DNA of 64,000 nt from Phyllobacterium myrsinacearum (GCF_014138285.1 NZ_JACGXN010000011.1:1-64000); one strand, 5' to 3'. Counted from the first letter of the stretch, positions 1 to 8,839 are shown. The notes: generated by a model from the sequence alone, not told the origin. Made by a program: numbers and translations.

Positions 1-2
1 CA

Positions 3-143
3 TCCACATTCCGCGCTAAAGATGGCTTCCCCTCGGCAGTTTATCAAAGCATTATCTCAATAGCTGAACTGTCCGGCGAAACGGGGGGCACTCCACGGAC
101 AGATTGGGTTGGGCGCTTACCGGACAATCAATATCCTGCCTAA
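3..143 (+). CDS. C-terminal end of an unidentified protein (truncated by window start)
   Basis: A frame is open from the first bases of the window to a TAA at 141-143, giving about 46 residues that end in RLPDNQYPA. It runs convergently towards the hemG-like gene, with only 6 bases between the two stop codons. The composition is protein-like, but I do not recognise the family and the 5' part lies outside the window. It could be a chance open frame. Confidence 0.35.
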   Translation, partial: STFRAKDGFPSAVYQSIISIAELSGETGGTPRTDWVGRLPDNQYPA

Positions 144-149
144 ATCATC

Positions 150-683
150 TTAAGTGATTGAACCCACGAACGTATCGATGAATGATTTGACCTCGGTCCA
201 GTTTGTCAGTTCATAGTCACGACTGGTATCGATCGGCCCGCCTTCGGTGGCGGCTATTCTCTTCAGCATCCATTTTTTGAAATAGTCATATTCCGAATAT
301 TTGAGCGCTCCGGCGCAATTCAGGATTGCGGATGGAGACCAGCCTGTCTCTTCTGAAATCCCACCGGGATAGCTTCTCGCTTCCTGCTGCTCATCGACAT
401 CTGCGCTTGCAATCGACAAGGACACAGAGATGAATGCAGTGGGTATGTCATTAAGCACTTGTGCCCAATCGTGGACGAAATGAACGAACGGGGCCGGATA
501 GTGGCCACCGTGAACAGGCGCGCACAGTATGATTGCATCACCGACGCCAGGATCAGCGAACCCAATTTGATTGGCATCACTGATCATGACTGTGTGCTGC
601 TGTGATTGCAGATGACTTGCGACCGCTTCAGCAATCTTGCGGGTTTGCCCTTCGATACTGGAATAAAGCACCACGAATTTCAT
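150..683 (-). CDS. hemG: HemG-like flavodoxin (menaquinone-dependent protoporphyrinogen IX oxidase)
   Basis: The 177-residue protein has the flavodoxin-type FMN loop near its N-terminus (LYSSIEGQTRKIA, residues 6-18) and follows the E. coli HemG pattern throughout. This includes the long loop insertion after about residue 100, the GALKYSEYDYFKKWM segment and the TDW-like region near the end (TNWTEVKSF). HemG converts protoporphyrinogen IX to protoporphyrin IX and passes electrons to quinones, so it allows haem synthesis without oxygen. I chose the ATG at 683 because AGGAGA lies just upstream; the open frame extends 22 codons further without a ribosome site. A flavodoxin-like protein of other function is possible. 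The FNR-like box at 759-772 lies upstream, which would fit a low-oxygen role. Confidence 0.75.
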   Translation of the reverse strand: MKFVVLYSSIEGQTRKIAEAVASHLQSQQHTVMISDANQIGFADPGVGDAIILCAPVHGGHYPAPFVHFVHDWAQVLNDIPTAFISVSLSIASADVDEQQEARSYPGGISEETGWSPSAILNCAGALKYSEYDYFKKWMLKRIAATEGGPIDTSRDYELTNWTEVKSFIDTFVGSIT

Positions 684-730
684 GGCCGTCTCTCCTGTGA
701 ATGCCCCGGACTTGTGCCCGGGCTCCACCA

Positions 731-772
731 ATTCTGTGAGACGCCGCAATTCAACGCATTGATACTGGTCAA
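731..772 (-). promoter_or_regulatory. FNR/FixK-like box and -10 element of the hemG-like gene
   Basis: TTGAT-ACTG-GTCAA at 759-772 matches the FNR/FixK consensus TTGAT-N4-ATCAA at nine of ten positions. On the minus strand, CAGAAT at 736-731 is a fair -10 element. The box centre lies 32 bp from the -10 centre, which is the class II FNR geometry (box centred near -41.5). The predicted transcript would start near 724, about 40 bases before the hemG-like start codon. Confidence 0.55.
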
Positions 773-790
773 ACCGTATTTGCGACGGGT

Positions 791-832
791 TTGATCCAGC
801 GCAATGTGAAGGGCATGGCGTGTTGCTACTTC
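791..832 (+). promoter_or_regulatory. FNR/FixK-like box upstream of the universal stress protein gene
   Basis: TTGAT-CCAG-CGCAA at 791-804 fits the rhizobial FixK/FnrN form TTGA-N6-GCAA and the FNR consensus at eight of ten positions. A weak -10 (TGCTAC at 824-829 or TACTTC at 827-832) sits at about the class II distance. The start site would fall near 838, some 33 bases before the usp start. Its centre is 32 bp from that of the divergent box at 759-772. Confidence 0.5.
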
Positions 833-870
833 TGACGACATGAACAATTCAACCCTGTCGGAGACATGCG

Positions 871-1707
871 ATGTACTTCAAAACCTTGCTCAGTGTCGTT
901 GACGTCAACCAGTCAAACGATGATCTCAATGTCGCCATCGACCTCTGTTCGGAGCTGAATGCTCAGCTTTCCGTGATGGTTGTCGCTTTGGCCGAACTTC
1001 CACCCATCGGTGATTATCCGATCGGTACCGCCGATGTCTGGCTTAAACAGCGTCAAGAGGACCAGGATGCGCTTGCAAGGCGGGTCGATGAAATCGAGTT
1101 TCTTGTTCAGGATGCGGATATCTCGGCGGCGGTAACCGATGAATATCCGGAAATGGCAAGAGCAGGGCACCTGATTGGACGACGTGCACGATATGCAGAT
1201 GTCACGTTGATTGGCGCGGATCTACTAGCCAACGAGGGCCTGAGGACCAAGGCAATTGACGGTGCTCTGTTTGAATCCGGCCGGCCGATTCTGATTGTCC
1301 CAAAAGACAGCAAGCCAACCTTGAAGCCCAAATGCGTGTTGTTGGCCTGGGATTCCGGCGTGGAATGCACGCGTGCGGCCCGGGAGGCGCTCGATTTCAT
1401 GGCGACCGCAACGGAGGTTCATGTGACGATGATTGATCCCGATACGAGTTCCATAGCCAATGGCGCGGAACCAGGCGCCGATATCGCCGCTTATCTCGCC
1501 CACCACGGCGTCAAGATAATCGTTGACCGGCTTCCAAGTGGCGGTGATCCGATTGCTACTGTTCTCAAGCAGCATGCGATTGATATCGGTGCTGACCTCA
1601 TCGTCATGGGTGGATACGGACATTCGCGTTTGCGCGAGCGCATCTTTGGCGGTGTTACCAAATCAATGATCGATGAATCTGACGTGCCAATGCTGATGGC
1701 GCATTAA
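871..1707 (+). CDS. Universal stress protein with two UspA domains
   Basis: This 278-residue protein has two UspA-type domains, roughly residues 1-145 and 152-278. The second carries the ATP-binding pattern G-x-G-H-S (GGYGHSRLRE from residue 247, then GGVTKS), while the first lacks an obvious copy. Tandem Usp proteins are cytoplasmic stress proteins, often induced by low oxygen or stationary phase. GGAGA lies about 8 bases upstream of the ATG. The next gene (PNPOx-like) follows after 44 bases and may be cotranscribed. The FNR/FixK-like box at 791-804 suggests oxygen-responsive expression. Confidence 0.85.
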   Translation: MYFKTLLSVVDVNQSNDDLNVAIDLCSELNAQLSVMVVALAELPPIGDYPIGTADVWLKQRQEDQDALARRVDEIEFLVQDADISAAVTDEYPEMARAGHLIGRRARYADVTLIGADLLANEGLRTKAIDGALFESGRPILIVPKDSKPTLKPKCVLLAWDSGVECTRAAREALDFMATATEVHVTMIDPDTSSIANGAEPGADIAAYLAHHGVKIIVDRLPSGGDPIATVLKQHAIDIGADLIVMGGYGHSRLRERIFGGVTKSMIDESDVPMLMAH

Positions 1708-1751
1708 ACGCCGCAACTGATCAATCCATTTCACATGAGGGAACCCTTCCA

Positions 1752-2201
1752 ATGATCATCCGCGAAATGAATCAGTACGAAATCATGGAAGTCTTGGAGA
1801 ATACCGCAAAGGTGGGCCGATTGGCGTGTGCCTTTGAGGGGCAGCCATACATCGTTCCGTTAAACTTCGTCTACCGGCTTGGATGCCTTTATTCTTTCAC
1901 CACACTCGGAAAGAAAGTCGAATGGATGCGCGCCAATCCAAAGGTCTGTGTCGAATTTGACCATATCTCGGCGACCAATGACTGGCAGACTGTGCTTGTC
2001 ACCGGGCGGTATGAGGAGCTGACCTCCGATACCGAACATCTGGAGGCTCGCAACGAGGCCTACAATCTCTTGAGCAAGCGGGCCGAATGGTGGCAACCGG
2101 CTTACGTTAATACTGTCATTCGGGATCACACGCGAAAGCTCGAACCGGTTTATTTCCGCATCTTGGTCGATGAGAAAACTGGCCACAAGGCTACGAAATA
2201 G
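1752..2201 (+). CDS. Pyridoxamine 5'-phosphate oxidase family (flavin-nucleotide-binding) protein
   Basis: The 149 residues have the split-barrel flavin-binding pattern of the Pyridox_ox_2 / nitroimidazole-resistance-like family: VGRLACAFEGQPYIVPLNF near residues 22-40, then GKKVEWMRANPKVCVEFD and the VTGRYEEL strand. Such proteins bind FMN or F420-like cofactors, but the reaction is not predictable here. The gene lies 44 bases behind the universal stress protein gene on the same strand and is probably in the same FNR-type regulon. The length is normal for the family. No terminator is evident downstream. Confidence 0.75.
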   Translation: MIIREMNQYEIMEVLENTAKVGRLACAFEGQPYIVPLNFVYRLGCLYSFTTLGKKVEWMRANPKVCVEFDHISATNDWQTVLVTGRYEELTSDTEHLEARNEAYNLLSKRAEWWQPAYVNTVIRDHTRKLEPVYFRILVDEKTGHKATK

Positions 2202-2634
2202 GCTTGAGGAAACAAGGCAATCAGATGCCAACTCGTCACATACTGTCGAATATCAAGAACGAGAAAATTCAAAGTTCCATAAATCCCGTACTGTGATTTT
2301 ATCAATTACAATCAAAGGAGGGAGGGTGTCTTTCCGGCATTGTTCTCAGACCAGACATCTCAGGCGATATAGTCAGCGCGTTGGCTACTAATTATTCAGG
2401 GCATTTTATGTGAAGACAGGGCAGCAACAAGAGTTGTTCGAAATCATGCGCTCTTATATCCGTCATGGTGGTTCAACGCCCATAGATAAACCATATATAT
2501 ATCATAGATATATTAGATTTGACCTATTCTGCGGTTGATGCGAGTTTTTCAGCCATGGGTCAAAAGATGCGGCCCTTGGAACAAATACAATAAAAAGAAC
2601 GGCCAAAGCGCTGTCTTGAGGGGATCCGAAAACC
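2202..2634. other. Intergenic region with an AT-rich palindrome upstream of the ABC operon
   Basis: I see no convincing gene in these 433 bases; the one open frame (2170-2391) overlaps the previous gene and looks random. The notable part is an AT-rich block with the palindrome ATATATC-ATA-GATATAT at 2497-2513, about 120 bases before the binding-protein start. It could be an operator or part of a promoter for the peptide-type ABC operon. GAGGGG a few bases before 2635 supports the start of the next gene. Confidence 0.35.
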
Positions 2635-4218
2635 ATGCTTTCCAAGAGAGATTTCTTGCAACTGCTGGGCATTGGCTTTGTTGCGGCTGGAACGACTAAA
2701 ATACTTGGACCCGACATCGCCGCGGCTGCCGATCTGCCTGCATGGGCAGCACTGCCCGAAGGCGCGTCACCAAAATCCGGCGGCAAACTTGTCTACGGCC
2801 AGACCTATCCGAATTGGGCGATCGGAACCTCGGGAAACGGCAAGCATCCTTACTACTGGATTGACCTTCTGACGCGCTCGATCTGGAACTGTCTGATCTG
2901 GGTCGATCATGATTTCAAGTTGCAAGGCGAACTGGCAGAAAGCTGGCAGCCGGCAGATGAATCTCTCACGGTCTGGGACTTCAAGCTGCGCGAAGGCGTG
3001 ATGTTTCACAATGGCAGGGAAATGACGTCCGCCGACGCGGTGGCGTCAATCAACGCCCATGTTGCGCAGAAGGGAAGCTCCTTCATCAACAAATGGTTCA
3101 ACAAGGTCGAAGCGCAAGGGCAGTATGGAATACGTTTCACCCTCAATGCGCCCTACGCAGAATGGCCATTTGCATTGGCGGAATACCGTATCGCAATTGT
3201 GCCTTCCGCTTCCCCCGAACTTATCCTAACCGACGGGATTGGGACCGGTCCATTCAAGCTGGTAGAGGTCGATAACCGTCGCGGTTTTAGGGCAGTCCGC
3301 AATGAAAATTATTGGCTGAAGGGCAGGCCGTTTCTCGATGAGCTGGAGGGCTACATCGTCAACTCGCAGACTGCCGTCAACGGGTTCCGGTCAGGTCAAT
3401 TCAATGCGGTGTTCAATATCGATCCAACGACATCCGGTCAGTATGAAAGTACCGGCGGTATTATTCACAAGTCAAAGGGCGGGGATCAGTTTCTGCTCAG
3501 CCTGCCCAAGAATTTGAACCTCGTCTGGAATGATCCCAGGATTCGGCTGGCAATCAGTCTTGCTGTTGATCGCGATGCTATCAATACGATTGTCTATAAA
3601 GATCCAGGCAGCTGGGTCGGAAACGATACCCACATGTCCGGACTGAATGCGGAGTTCCAGCCCCGGGCCAAACCTTATGACCCGGAGACGGCAAAGCGAC
3701 TGCTGGCCGAGGCAGGTCACCCCAGCGGCCTAAACTTGCCTGCGATGGTTTACTGCCCGTCATTCCCTGAAGAGCCCAAGATCATGGCAATTGTTGCCGA
3801 GTCGCTGAAAAAGGCAGGCATCAACATCGATATCCGCGAAATGCCGTGTGACGGTTTCAATGATTATGTGGTTCAGGTGAATGGCCCGATCGGACGTCCA
3901 GCGCGCTCGCTTGTTGGACCTCGCAACCCGGCCATCAACCTTGGTCGCATGGTCACCAATGCCAGTGAGGCAGCCGGATGGAAAGGACCAAAGGCCGACG
4001 AATTCGCTTCCCTTTATGGCAAGGCAATCGCCGAGCCAGATGAAGCGAAACGCACCGAAATGTATCACGAACTCCAGAGTATCGTGCAGTCCGATACACC
4101 CGCGCTGGTTCTGGGCGGCCGCCGCAATATGCTGGCGCACGCTCCAAGCGTGCAGAACTTGCGATCGCACTCCCAGAACTGGTCGAGCCGCTTTGATGAT
4201 GTGTGGATAAACGTCTGA
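2635..4218 (+). CDS. ABC importer substrate-binding protein, family 5 (Dpp/Opp type)
   Basis: The 527-residue protein begins with an export signal (SKRDFLQLLGIGF then a hydrophobic run and AAA, residues 3-32); the KR pair resembles a twin-arginine signal, so Tat export is possible. The rest follows SBP_bac_5: KLREGVMFHNGREMTSADAV around residues 117-136, a GTGPFKLVE segment, and IRLAISLAVDRDAIN in the second lobe. It would capture a peptide, opine, glycoside or similar solute in the periplasm. It is the first gene of a five-gene operon (2635-8700) with two permeases, a fused ATPase and a PHP-domain enzyme. Substrate unknown. Confidence 0.9.
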   Translation: MLSKRDFLQLLGIGFVAAGTTKILGPDIAAAADLPAWAALPEGASPKSGGKLVYGQTYPNWAIGTSGNGKHPYYWIDLLTRSIWNCLIWVDHDFKLQGELAESWQPADESLTVWDFKLREGVMFHNGREMTSADAVASINAHVAQKGSSFINKWFNKVEAQGQYGIRFTLNAPYAEWPFALAEYRIAIVPSASPELILTDGIGTGPFKLVEVDNRRGFRAVRNENYWLKGRPFLDELEGYIVNSQTAVNGFRSGQFNAVFNIDPTTSGQYESTGGIIHKSKGGDQFLLSLPKNLNLVWNDPRIRLAISLAVDRDAINTIVYKDPGSWVGNDTHMSGLNAEFQPRAKPYDPETAKRLLAEAGHPSGLNLPAMVYCPSFPEEPKIMAIVAESLKKAGINIDIREMPCDGFNDYVVQVNGPIGRPARSLVGPRNPAINLGRMVTNASEAAGWKGPKADEFASLYGKAIAEPDEAKRTEMYHELQSIVQSDTPALVLGGRRNMLAHAPSVQNLRSHSQNWSSRFDDVWINV

Positions 4219-4274
4219 CCCTACGGCAAAGGTAGGTGCTCGCAATACCGTCCAAGGCAGGGAGTTGAGATGGC

Positions 4275-5252
4275 ATGGGTAGCATAATGAACATGTTGGG
4301 ACGAAGGCTGATCCTGTCATTCGCCATCTTGAGTCTCACATCATTAATCGTCTTCCTCGGCACGGAAGTTCTCCCGGGCGATGCGATAACCGCGACAATT
4401 CCGGCCGAGGAACTGGCTTTCTATACACCGGAGCAGCTTGCCGATCTGCGCAAGGAGTATGGGCTCGACCGGCCGCTCCCGGTCCGGTTTCTTGAAGTCT
4501 GGGAAAGGCTTTTCACCTTTGATTTTGGAACGACGCTGATCAAGAAAGAACCTGTCCTTGATCACATTGCACACCCCATGATCAATTCAGGCATTCTTGC
4601 CGGACTGGCCATGCTGGTCATGCTTGGGCTTGTCTTGGTGCTGGGCATATTGGCAAGTCTGAAGCCGGGCGGACGCCTCGACACCGCCATCAGCGCGACA
4701 ACGCTGTTTACCTATTCGATGCCGGATTTCGTTGTCGGCAATGTCTTTGTCGTCATATTTGCGGTCTGGCTGGGACTGACACCCGCTGTGATCTTTGCAC
4801 CGACCAACGCACCCAAGCTCACCATTCTTTTAGCCTCGCTGCTGCCCGTGGCGGCACTGTGTATTCATGGTGCCGCGTATCAATTTCGGCTTTTGCGCGC
4901 CGGAATGGTCGAAGCCCTGAACAGCGATTACGTCGAGCGCGCGCGGCTGGCCGGACTGCCGACATGGTACATTTGCATACGCCACGCGCTTCCAGTCGCC
5001 ATGATCCCCATGCTCAACGGCACAGCTCAGTTTGTTGCAGGATTGCTCTCCGGATCAGTCGTCGTCGAGACCGTCTTCAAGTATCCGGGCGTTGGCAGCG
5101 AATTGCTTCGTGCATTGGCGCAGCGCGAGATACCGACCATACAGGCGATCGCCTTTCTTGCCGCGCTTGCCGTTGTCACTGCCAATTTCATTGCGGACCT
5201 TGCTATCCTTGGCCTCGATCCGCGCGTTCGAGCGAGTGCGCAACATGGCTGA
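4275..5252 (+). CDS. ABC importer permease, DppB type
   Basis: At 325 residues this matches the DppB/OppB family: an N-terminal membrane anchor (RRLILSFAILSLTSLIVFLG, residues 10-29), the PGD motif followed by a periplasmic stretch with YGLDRPLPVRF, then a cluster of membrane segments. Near the C-terminus is VKYPGVG-like FKYPGVGSELLRAL, typical of the family. It forms the inner-membrane channel with the DppC-type permease, whose start overlaps this gene by 8 bases, indicating coupled translation. Several closely spaced ATG codons make the exact start uncertain; a GGGAG site lies upstream of 4275. Confidence 0.9.
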   Translation: MGSIMNMLGRRLILSFAILSLTSLIVFLGTEVLPGDAITATIPAEELAFYTPEQLADLRKEYGLDRPLPVRFLEVWERLFTFDFGTTLIKKEPVLDHIAHPMINSGILAGLAMLVMLGLVLVLGILASLKPGGRLDTAISATTLFTYSMPDFVVGNVFVVIFAVWLGLTPAVIFAPTNAPKLTILLASLLPVAALCIHGAAYQFRLLRAGMVEALNSDYVERARLAGLPTWYICIRHALPVAMIPMLNGTAQFVAGLLSGSVVVETVFKYPGVGSELLRALAQREIPTIQAIAFLAALAVVTANFIADLAILGLDPRVRASAQHG

Positions 5253-6129
5253 TATCTCCCATCCCTCAGCGTTTCCCTCCGCTATGCGAAAACTCAAAAG
5301 CCCTGCATTGAGGCGCGCGCTCTCTGAACCGGCAACGGTGTTCGGACTTGTGCTGGTGGCAATCCATCTATTTCTTGCCGTGTTCGGTCCTTGGATTGCC
5401 ACCCATGATACGAGCGCGTTGGTGGGCGATCCCATGCAAATACCTTCATGGGATTTCCTCATGGGGACGGATCAGATTGGTCGCGACTATTTCAGCCGGA
5501 TTATAAATGGCGGCCGGATTGCCCTGATGGTTTCATTCTTTGGTGTCTCTTTGGCGCTCTTTGTTGGAACGGCGCTTGGTATCACGGCTGGATATATCGG
5601 CGGACGCGTCGATGAAATTATCATGCGAATCGTTGATGCCATGATGTCGATTCCGGAACTGATCTTGATTGCAATCCTCACGCTTGCTCTCGGCAAGGAT
5701 GTGCTCGCGCTCATACCGGTCATCGCCATCGTCTATACATGGGGAGCGATCCGCGTGATCCGTGCCAAAACCATAAGCCTGTCGATGCTGGATTTCGTGC
5801 GTGCAGCCGAACTGCGTGGCGAAAGTAGATGGGCGATCATTGCGCGCGAGATTTTCCCAAACCTCACCGGTATCCTCGGAGTGGAGCTTGCCGTGCGCAT
5901 ATCATCTGCGGTGCTGAGGATCAGTGCGCTCTCCTTCCTTGGGCTCGGCATCAGTCAGCCCACTCCGGATTGGGGTCTGATGGTCCAGGAAGCCATGGGG
6001 GTGGTTTTCACTGATCCCTGGTTTCTCCTCTTGCCGGCCCTGATGCTCTCTAGTCTGATCGTTGGCGTGAACTTCATGGTGGATGGCCTTTCAAGGGCAT
6101 TCGGCATCTCTTCATCGGAGCTCGGCTGA
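5245..6129 (+). CDS. ABC importer permease, DppC type
   Basis: The frame stays open upstream to 5032 inside the DppB gene, but the ATG at 5245 (MADISHPSAFP) gives the usual 294-residue DppC length. Features are an N-terminal hydrophobic segment (VFGLVLVAIHLFLAVFGPWIA), the HWLGTD-like motif seen here as FLMGTDQIGRDYFSRI, and the EAA-type loop with RAAELRGESRWAIIAREIFPN. It pairs with the upstream permease. Its stop is two bases before the ATPase start. Confidence 0.9.
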   Translation: MADISHPSAFPSAMRKLKSPALRRALSEPATVFGLVLVAIHLFLAVFGPWIATHDTSALVGDPMQIPSWDFLMGTDQIGRDYFSRIINGGRIALMVSFFGVSLALFVGTALGITAGYIGGRVDEIIMRIVDAMMSIPELILIAILTLALGKDVLALIPVIAIVYTWGAIRVIRAKTISLSMLDFVRAAELRGESRWAIIAREIFPNLTGILGVELAVRISSAVLRISALSFLGLGISQPTPDWGLMVQEAMGVVFTDPWFLLLPALMLSSLIVGVNFMVDGLSRAFGISSSELG

Positions 6130-6131
6130 AT

Positions 6132-7802
6132 ATGGAAAGAACTCCGCATATCGATGTCCGCAATCTGAAACTCGTCTACAAAACGGGCAGCAACTCAGAG
6201 CTGACGGCACTGGATGATATCAACTTCACTTTAGGCAAGGGCGAAACTCTCGGCATTGTTGGGGAAAGCGGCTGCGGAAAATCGTCACTGGCTCGGGCTT
6301 TCCTGTCTTATACTCGTCCGGGCGCGCGCATCGCCGACGGACAGCTTTACGTTTCAGGCGTCGATATTCTTCGGCTTGATGGTTCAGGGCTTCTCAAATA
6401 CCGGGGAGGGCGTGCGGCCCTGGTTCCGCAGAATCCTCTTTCATCGTTGACGCCTCATCTCACCATTGGTCAGCACCTGACCGAACTTATACGTCAGCAC
6501 AACGCCAATGGTGGTATCACGTCCCAGCAGAGAGCTCTCGATCTCCTTGCTGCGATGGAGTTGCCGGACCCGGTTGCCATTTACAAACGATATCCGCACC
6601 AGCTTTCCGGCGGGCAACGGCAACGTGTGGTCATCGCGGCGGCTCTCGTCGCCGAGCCCGAACTGATTGTTCTCGACGAACCGACCACGGCCCTCGACAA
6701 GACCGTCGAGTCGCAGGTCCTGTTACTCGTTGCCCGATTGCAGAAAGAGACCAACACGACGCTTGTCTACGTGAGTCATGACCTCAATGTTATTGCCAGA
6801 ATGTGCGAACGGGTCCTCGTCATGCAGAACGGCAAAGTGGTTGAGGAGGGTGAAACCAAATCTGTCTTCAACCGTCCGCAAACGGAGTACACACGTACGC
6901 TCATCGCTGCCATCCCTAAGCTGCAGCATGCAAAGCAGCCTTCTCCTGTGCGTTTGGCGGACAGTGCCCCAATCCTGACGGTCAAAGGACTGGATTTCAC
7001 CTATGGACGGCCGAAAAACGCCGGGTCCCTGTTCAATGTCTTCAAGCGTGTTTCTCCTCCACCCACGTTGCAGGATATTTCTCTGACGATCCAGCCGGGT
7101 TCAACACTTGGCGTGGTAGGGGAGTCAGGCAGCGGAAAGTCAACGCTTGCAAGTCTTGTGGCGGGGCTCGTCGATGGAAATGAAGGCAAGATCACCTTCG
7201 ACGGCAAGCCTTTGTCGGGATTGGCCACTGGTCGTCAACGCGAGTTGCGCCGGCGCGTTCAGATGATCTTTCAGGATCCGGCCTCGTCGCTCAATCCGCA
7301 GCATTCCGTTGAGCAGATTATTGGGCGGCCCTTGCAGATATTCTTCGGGATGACCCGCGCTGCCAGCCGGGATCGGATTGTGGAGCTCCTGGAGGAACTC
7401 GATCTGCCAGTCACATGTCTTGGACGTTTGCCCCGGCAATTATCGGGCGGGCAACAGCAGCGGGTGGCAATCGCCCGGGCTTTCGCCTGCAAACCCGATC
7501 TGGTGCTTTGTGATGAAGTGACATCGGCGCTGGATGTAACCGTACAGGCGCACGTATTGGGGCTGATGAAGCGGCTGCAGCGTGAGCACAACACGGCCTA
7601 TCTCTTCATTTCACACGATCTTCCCGTTGTTGCCGATATGTCGGACCAGATTCTGGTTCTCGAAGGCGGCCGCATTCGCGATTATTCTGACACCGGGACG
7701 ATCCTGAACCATCCGAATTCGCCGTACACCAGAAAACTGCTGGAGGCTTTTGCAATTGCTTCCGGTCACATTGCACAAGGGAATCTCAAGAATGTCATTT
7801 GA
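6132..7802 (+). CDS. ABC importer ATPase, fused DppD-DppF type (two nucleotide-binding domains)
   Basis: Two complete ATPase domains lie in one 556-residue chain. Domain 1 (about 5-260) has Walker A GESGCGKSS, signature LSGGQRQRV and Walker B LIVLDEPTTALD. Domain 2 (about 280-540) has GESGSGKST, LSGGQQQRV and LVLCDEVTSALD. The C-terminal Opp/Dpp-type extension is reduced after each. The asymmetric Walker B of domain 2 (DEV rather than DEP) is common in this family. It drives import through the two preceding permeases. The 3' end overlaps the PHP gene by 11 bases. Confidence 0.93.
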   Translation: MERTPHIDVRNLKLVYKTGSNSELTALDDINFTLGKGETLGIVGESGCGKSSLARAFLSYTRPGARIADGQLYVSGVDILRLDGSGLLKYRGGRAALVPQNPLSSLTPHLTIGQHLTELIRQHNANGGITSQQRALDLLAAMELPDPVAIYKRYPHQLSGGQRQRVVIAAALVAEPELIVLDEPTTALDKTVESQVLLLVARLQKETNTTLVYVSHDLNVIARMCERVLVMQNGKVVEEGETKSVFNRPQTEYTRTLIAAIPKLQHAKQPSPVRLADSAPILTVKGLDFTYGRPKNAGSLFNVFKRVSPPPTLQDISLTIQPGSTLGVVGESGSGKSTLASLVAGLVDGNEGKITFDGKPLSGLATGRQRELRRRVQMIFQDPASSLNPQHSVEQIIGRPLQIFFGMTRAASRDRIVELLEELDLPVTCLGRLPRQLSGGQQQRVAIARAFACKPDLVLCDEVTSALDVTVQAHVLGLMKRLQREHNTAYLFISHDLPVVADMSDQILVLEGGRIRDYSDTGTILNHPNSPYTRKLLEAFAIASGHIAQGNLKNVI

Positions 7803-8700
7803 TGCCTTCAATGCTGCGGGGCGCTTTTTCCGGGGCAATCTGCACACCCATTCGACGCGGTCCGACGGGATGATCAGCCCGGAAGAAGTGTGCAAACGAT
7901 ACCGCGAGAAGGGCTACGACTTTATCTGTCTCTCCGATCACTTCACCCCGGCTTATGACTTTCCGGTTGTCGACACGACACCCTACAGGACGGATGGCTT
8001 TACAACGATCTTCGGTGCTGAATGCCATGCGCCAGCCACCAGTGGCGGCGAACAGTGGCACGTCCTTGCGGTCGGGCTGCCACTCGATTTTCCGAAAAAT
8101 CTCCCCGGTGAAACCGGGCCGCAGATCGCTAAGCGATGCGCCGACGCCGGAGCATTCGTCGCTATCCCGCATCCGGAATGGTACGCGCTAACCCAAGCGG
8201 ACGCGGCGAGCATTCCCTGTGCACACGCCGTCGAAGTGTACAACCACACCAGTCAGGTGCGCCAGGCGCGGGGAGGCGGAGCCTATTATCTGGATGACAT
8301 TCTCAATGGCGGCCGGCGGATCAACGCACTCGCCTGCGATGATGCGCACTGGTTTGTCAAAGGTGATGAGAACCGCGATGCCTTTGGGGGTTGGGTGATG
8401 GTCAAAGCCGAGCGGAACGATCCAGCCGACCTCCTCGAAGCTTTGAAAAACGGACATTACTATTCCAGTCAGGGGCCATCGATCGAACATCTGACTGTCG
8501 ATGGTGATGTAATCGAAGTGACCAGTTCGGCAGCAATTCAGATCATGCTTGTTGGCCGCGGATCGAAGAACGAAGCTGTGTCCGGCTTCGATCTGACATC
8601 AGCGCGTTTGCCCTGGAAGAAGTTCGCTGGAGACTGGTGCCGTCTTATGGTCATGGACAATAACGGCAAGATCGCGTGGTCTAATCCGATCTACCTCTGA
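7792..8700 (+). CDS. PHP-domain metal-dependent hydrolase (CehA/McbA-like)
   Basis: I set the start at the ATG at 7792 (MSFDAFNAAGRFF), inside the end of the ATPase gene; the frame opens further upstream only within that gene. The PHP metal motifs are visible: HTHSTRSDG at about residues 18-26, LSDH near 47-50, IPHPEW around 127, and a late DDAH. These coordinate two or three metal ions in phosphoesterases and related hydrolases. The coupling to an importer suggests that it acts on the imported compound in the cytoplasm, with no export signal seen. The substrate is unknown; CehA/McbA relatives are poorly characterised. Confidence 0.8.
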   Translation: MSFDAFNAAGRFFRGNLHTHSTRSDGMISPEEVCKRYREKGYDFICLSDHFTPAYDFPVVDTTPYRTDGFTTIFGAECHAPATSGGEQWHVLAVGLPLDFPKNLPGETGPQIAKRCADAGAFVAIPHPEWYALTQADAASIPCAHAVEVYNHTSQVRQARGGGAYYLDDILNGGRRINALACDDAHWFVKGDENRDAFGGWVMVKAERNDPADLLEALKNGHYYSSQGPSIEHLTVDGDVIEVTSSAAIQIMLVGRGSKNEAVSGFDLTSARLPWKKFAGDWCRLMVMDNNGKIAWSNPIYL

Positions 8701-8721
8701 ACCATTCTTCAGATGGCTCTA

Positions 8722-8754
8722 TCCGCCGCCTCGAAAGGGCGGCGGAATTGTTTT
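8722..8754 (+). terminator. Rho-independent terminator of the ABC-PHP operon
   Basis: TCCGCCGCC and GGCGGCGGA form a perfect 9-bp stem around a 7-base loop, followed by ATTGTTTT. It begins 22 bases after the stop codon of the PHP gene, so it closes the 2635-8700 operon. Confidence 0.8.
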
Positions 8755-8800
8755 GACGCGTGGGCGGGTTGTATTGGTGCGACTGATCAATGGTAAAATA

Positions 8801-8837
8801 AAAAAAGCCACGATCAATGGATTGATCGCGGCTTTTT
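8801..8837. terminator. Palindromic hairpin, possibly a bidirectional terminator
   Basis: A-rich flank, AAAAAAGCC-A-CGATCAAT, a GG loop, ATTGATCG-C-GGCTTTTT. The arms pair almost perfectly, with one A/C mismatch, and end in an A-run on one side and a T-run on the other. It sits at the edge of the IS1595-type remnant and would stop transcription in either direction. Confidence 0.55.
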
Positions 8838-8839
8838 GG

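Noticed and set aside
2170..2391. Short open frame after the PNPOx-like gene
   Set aside because: It begins inside the preceding gene, has no ribosome site and random composition.
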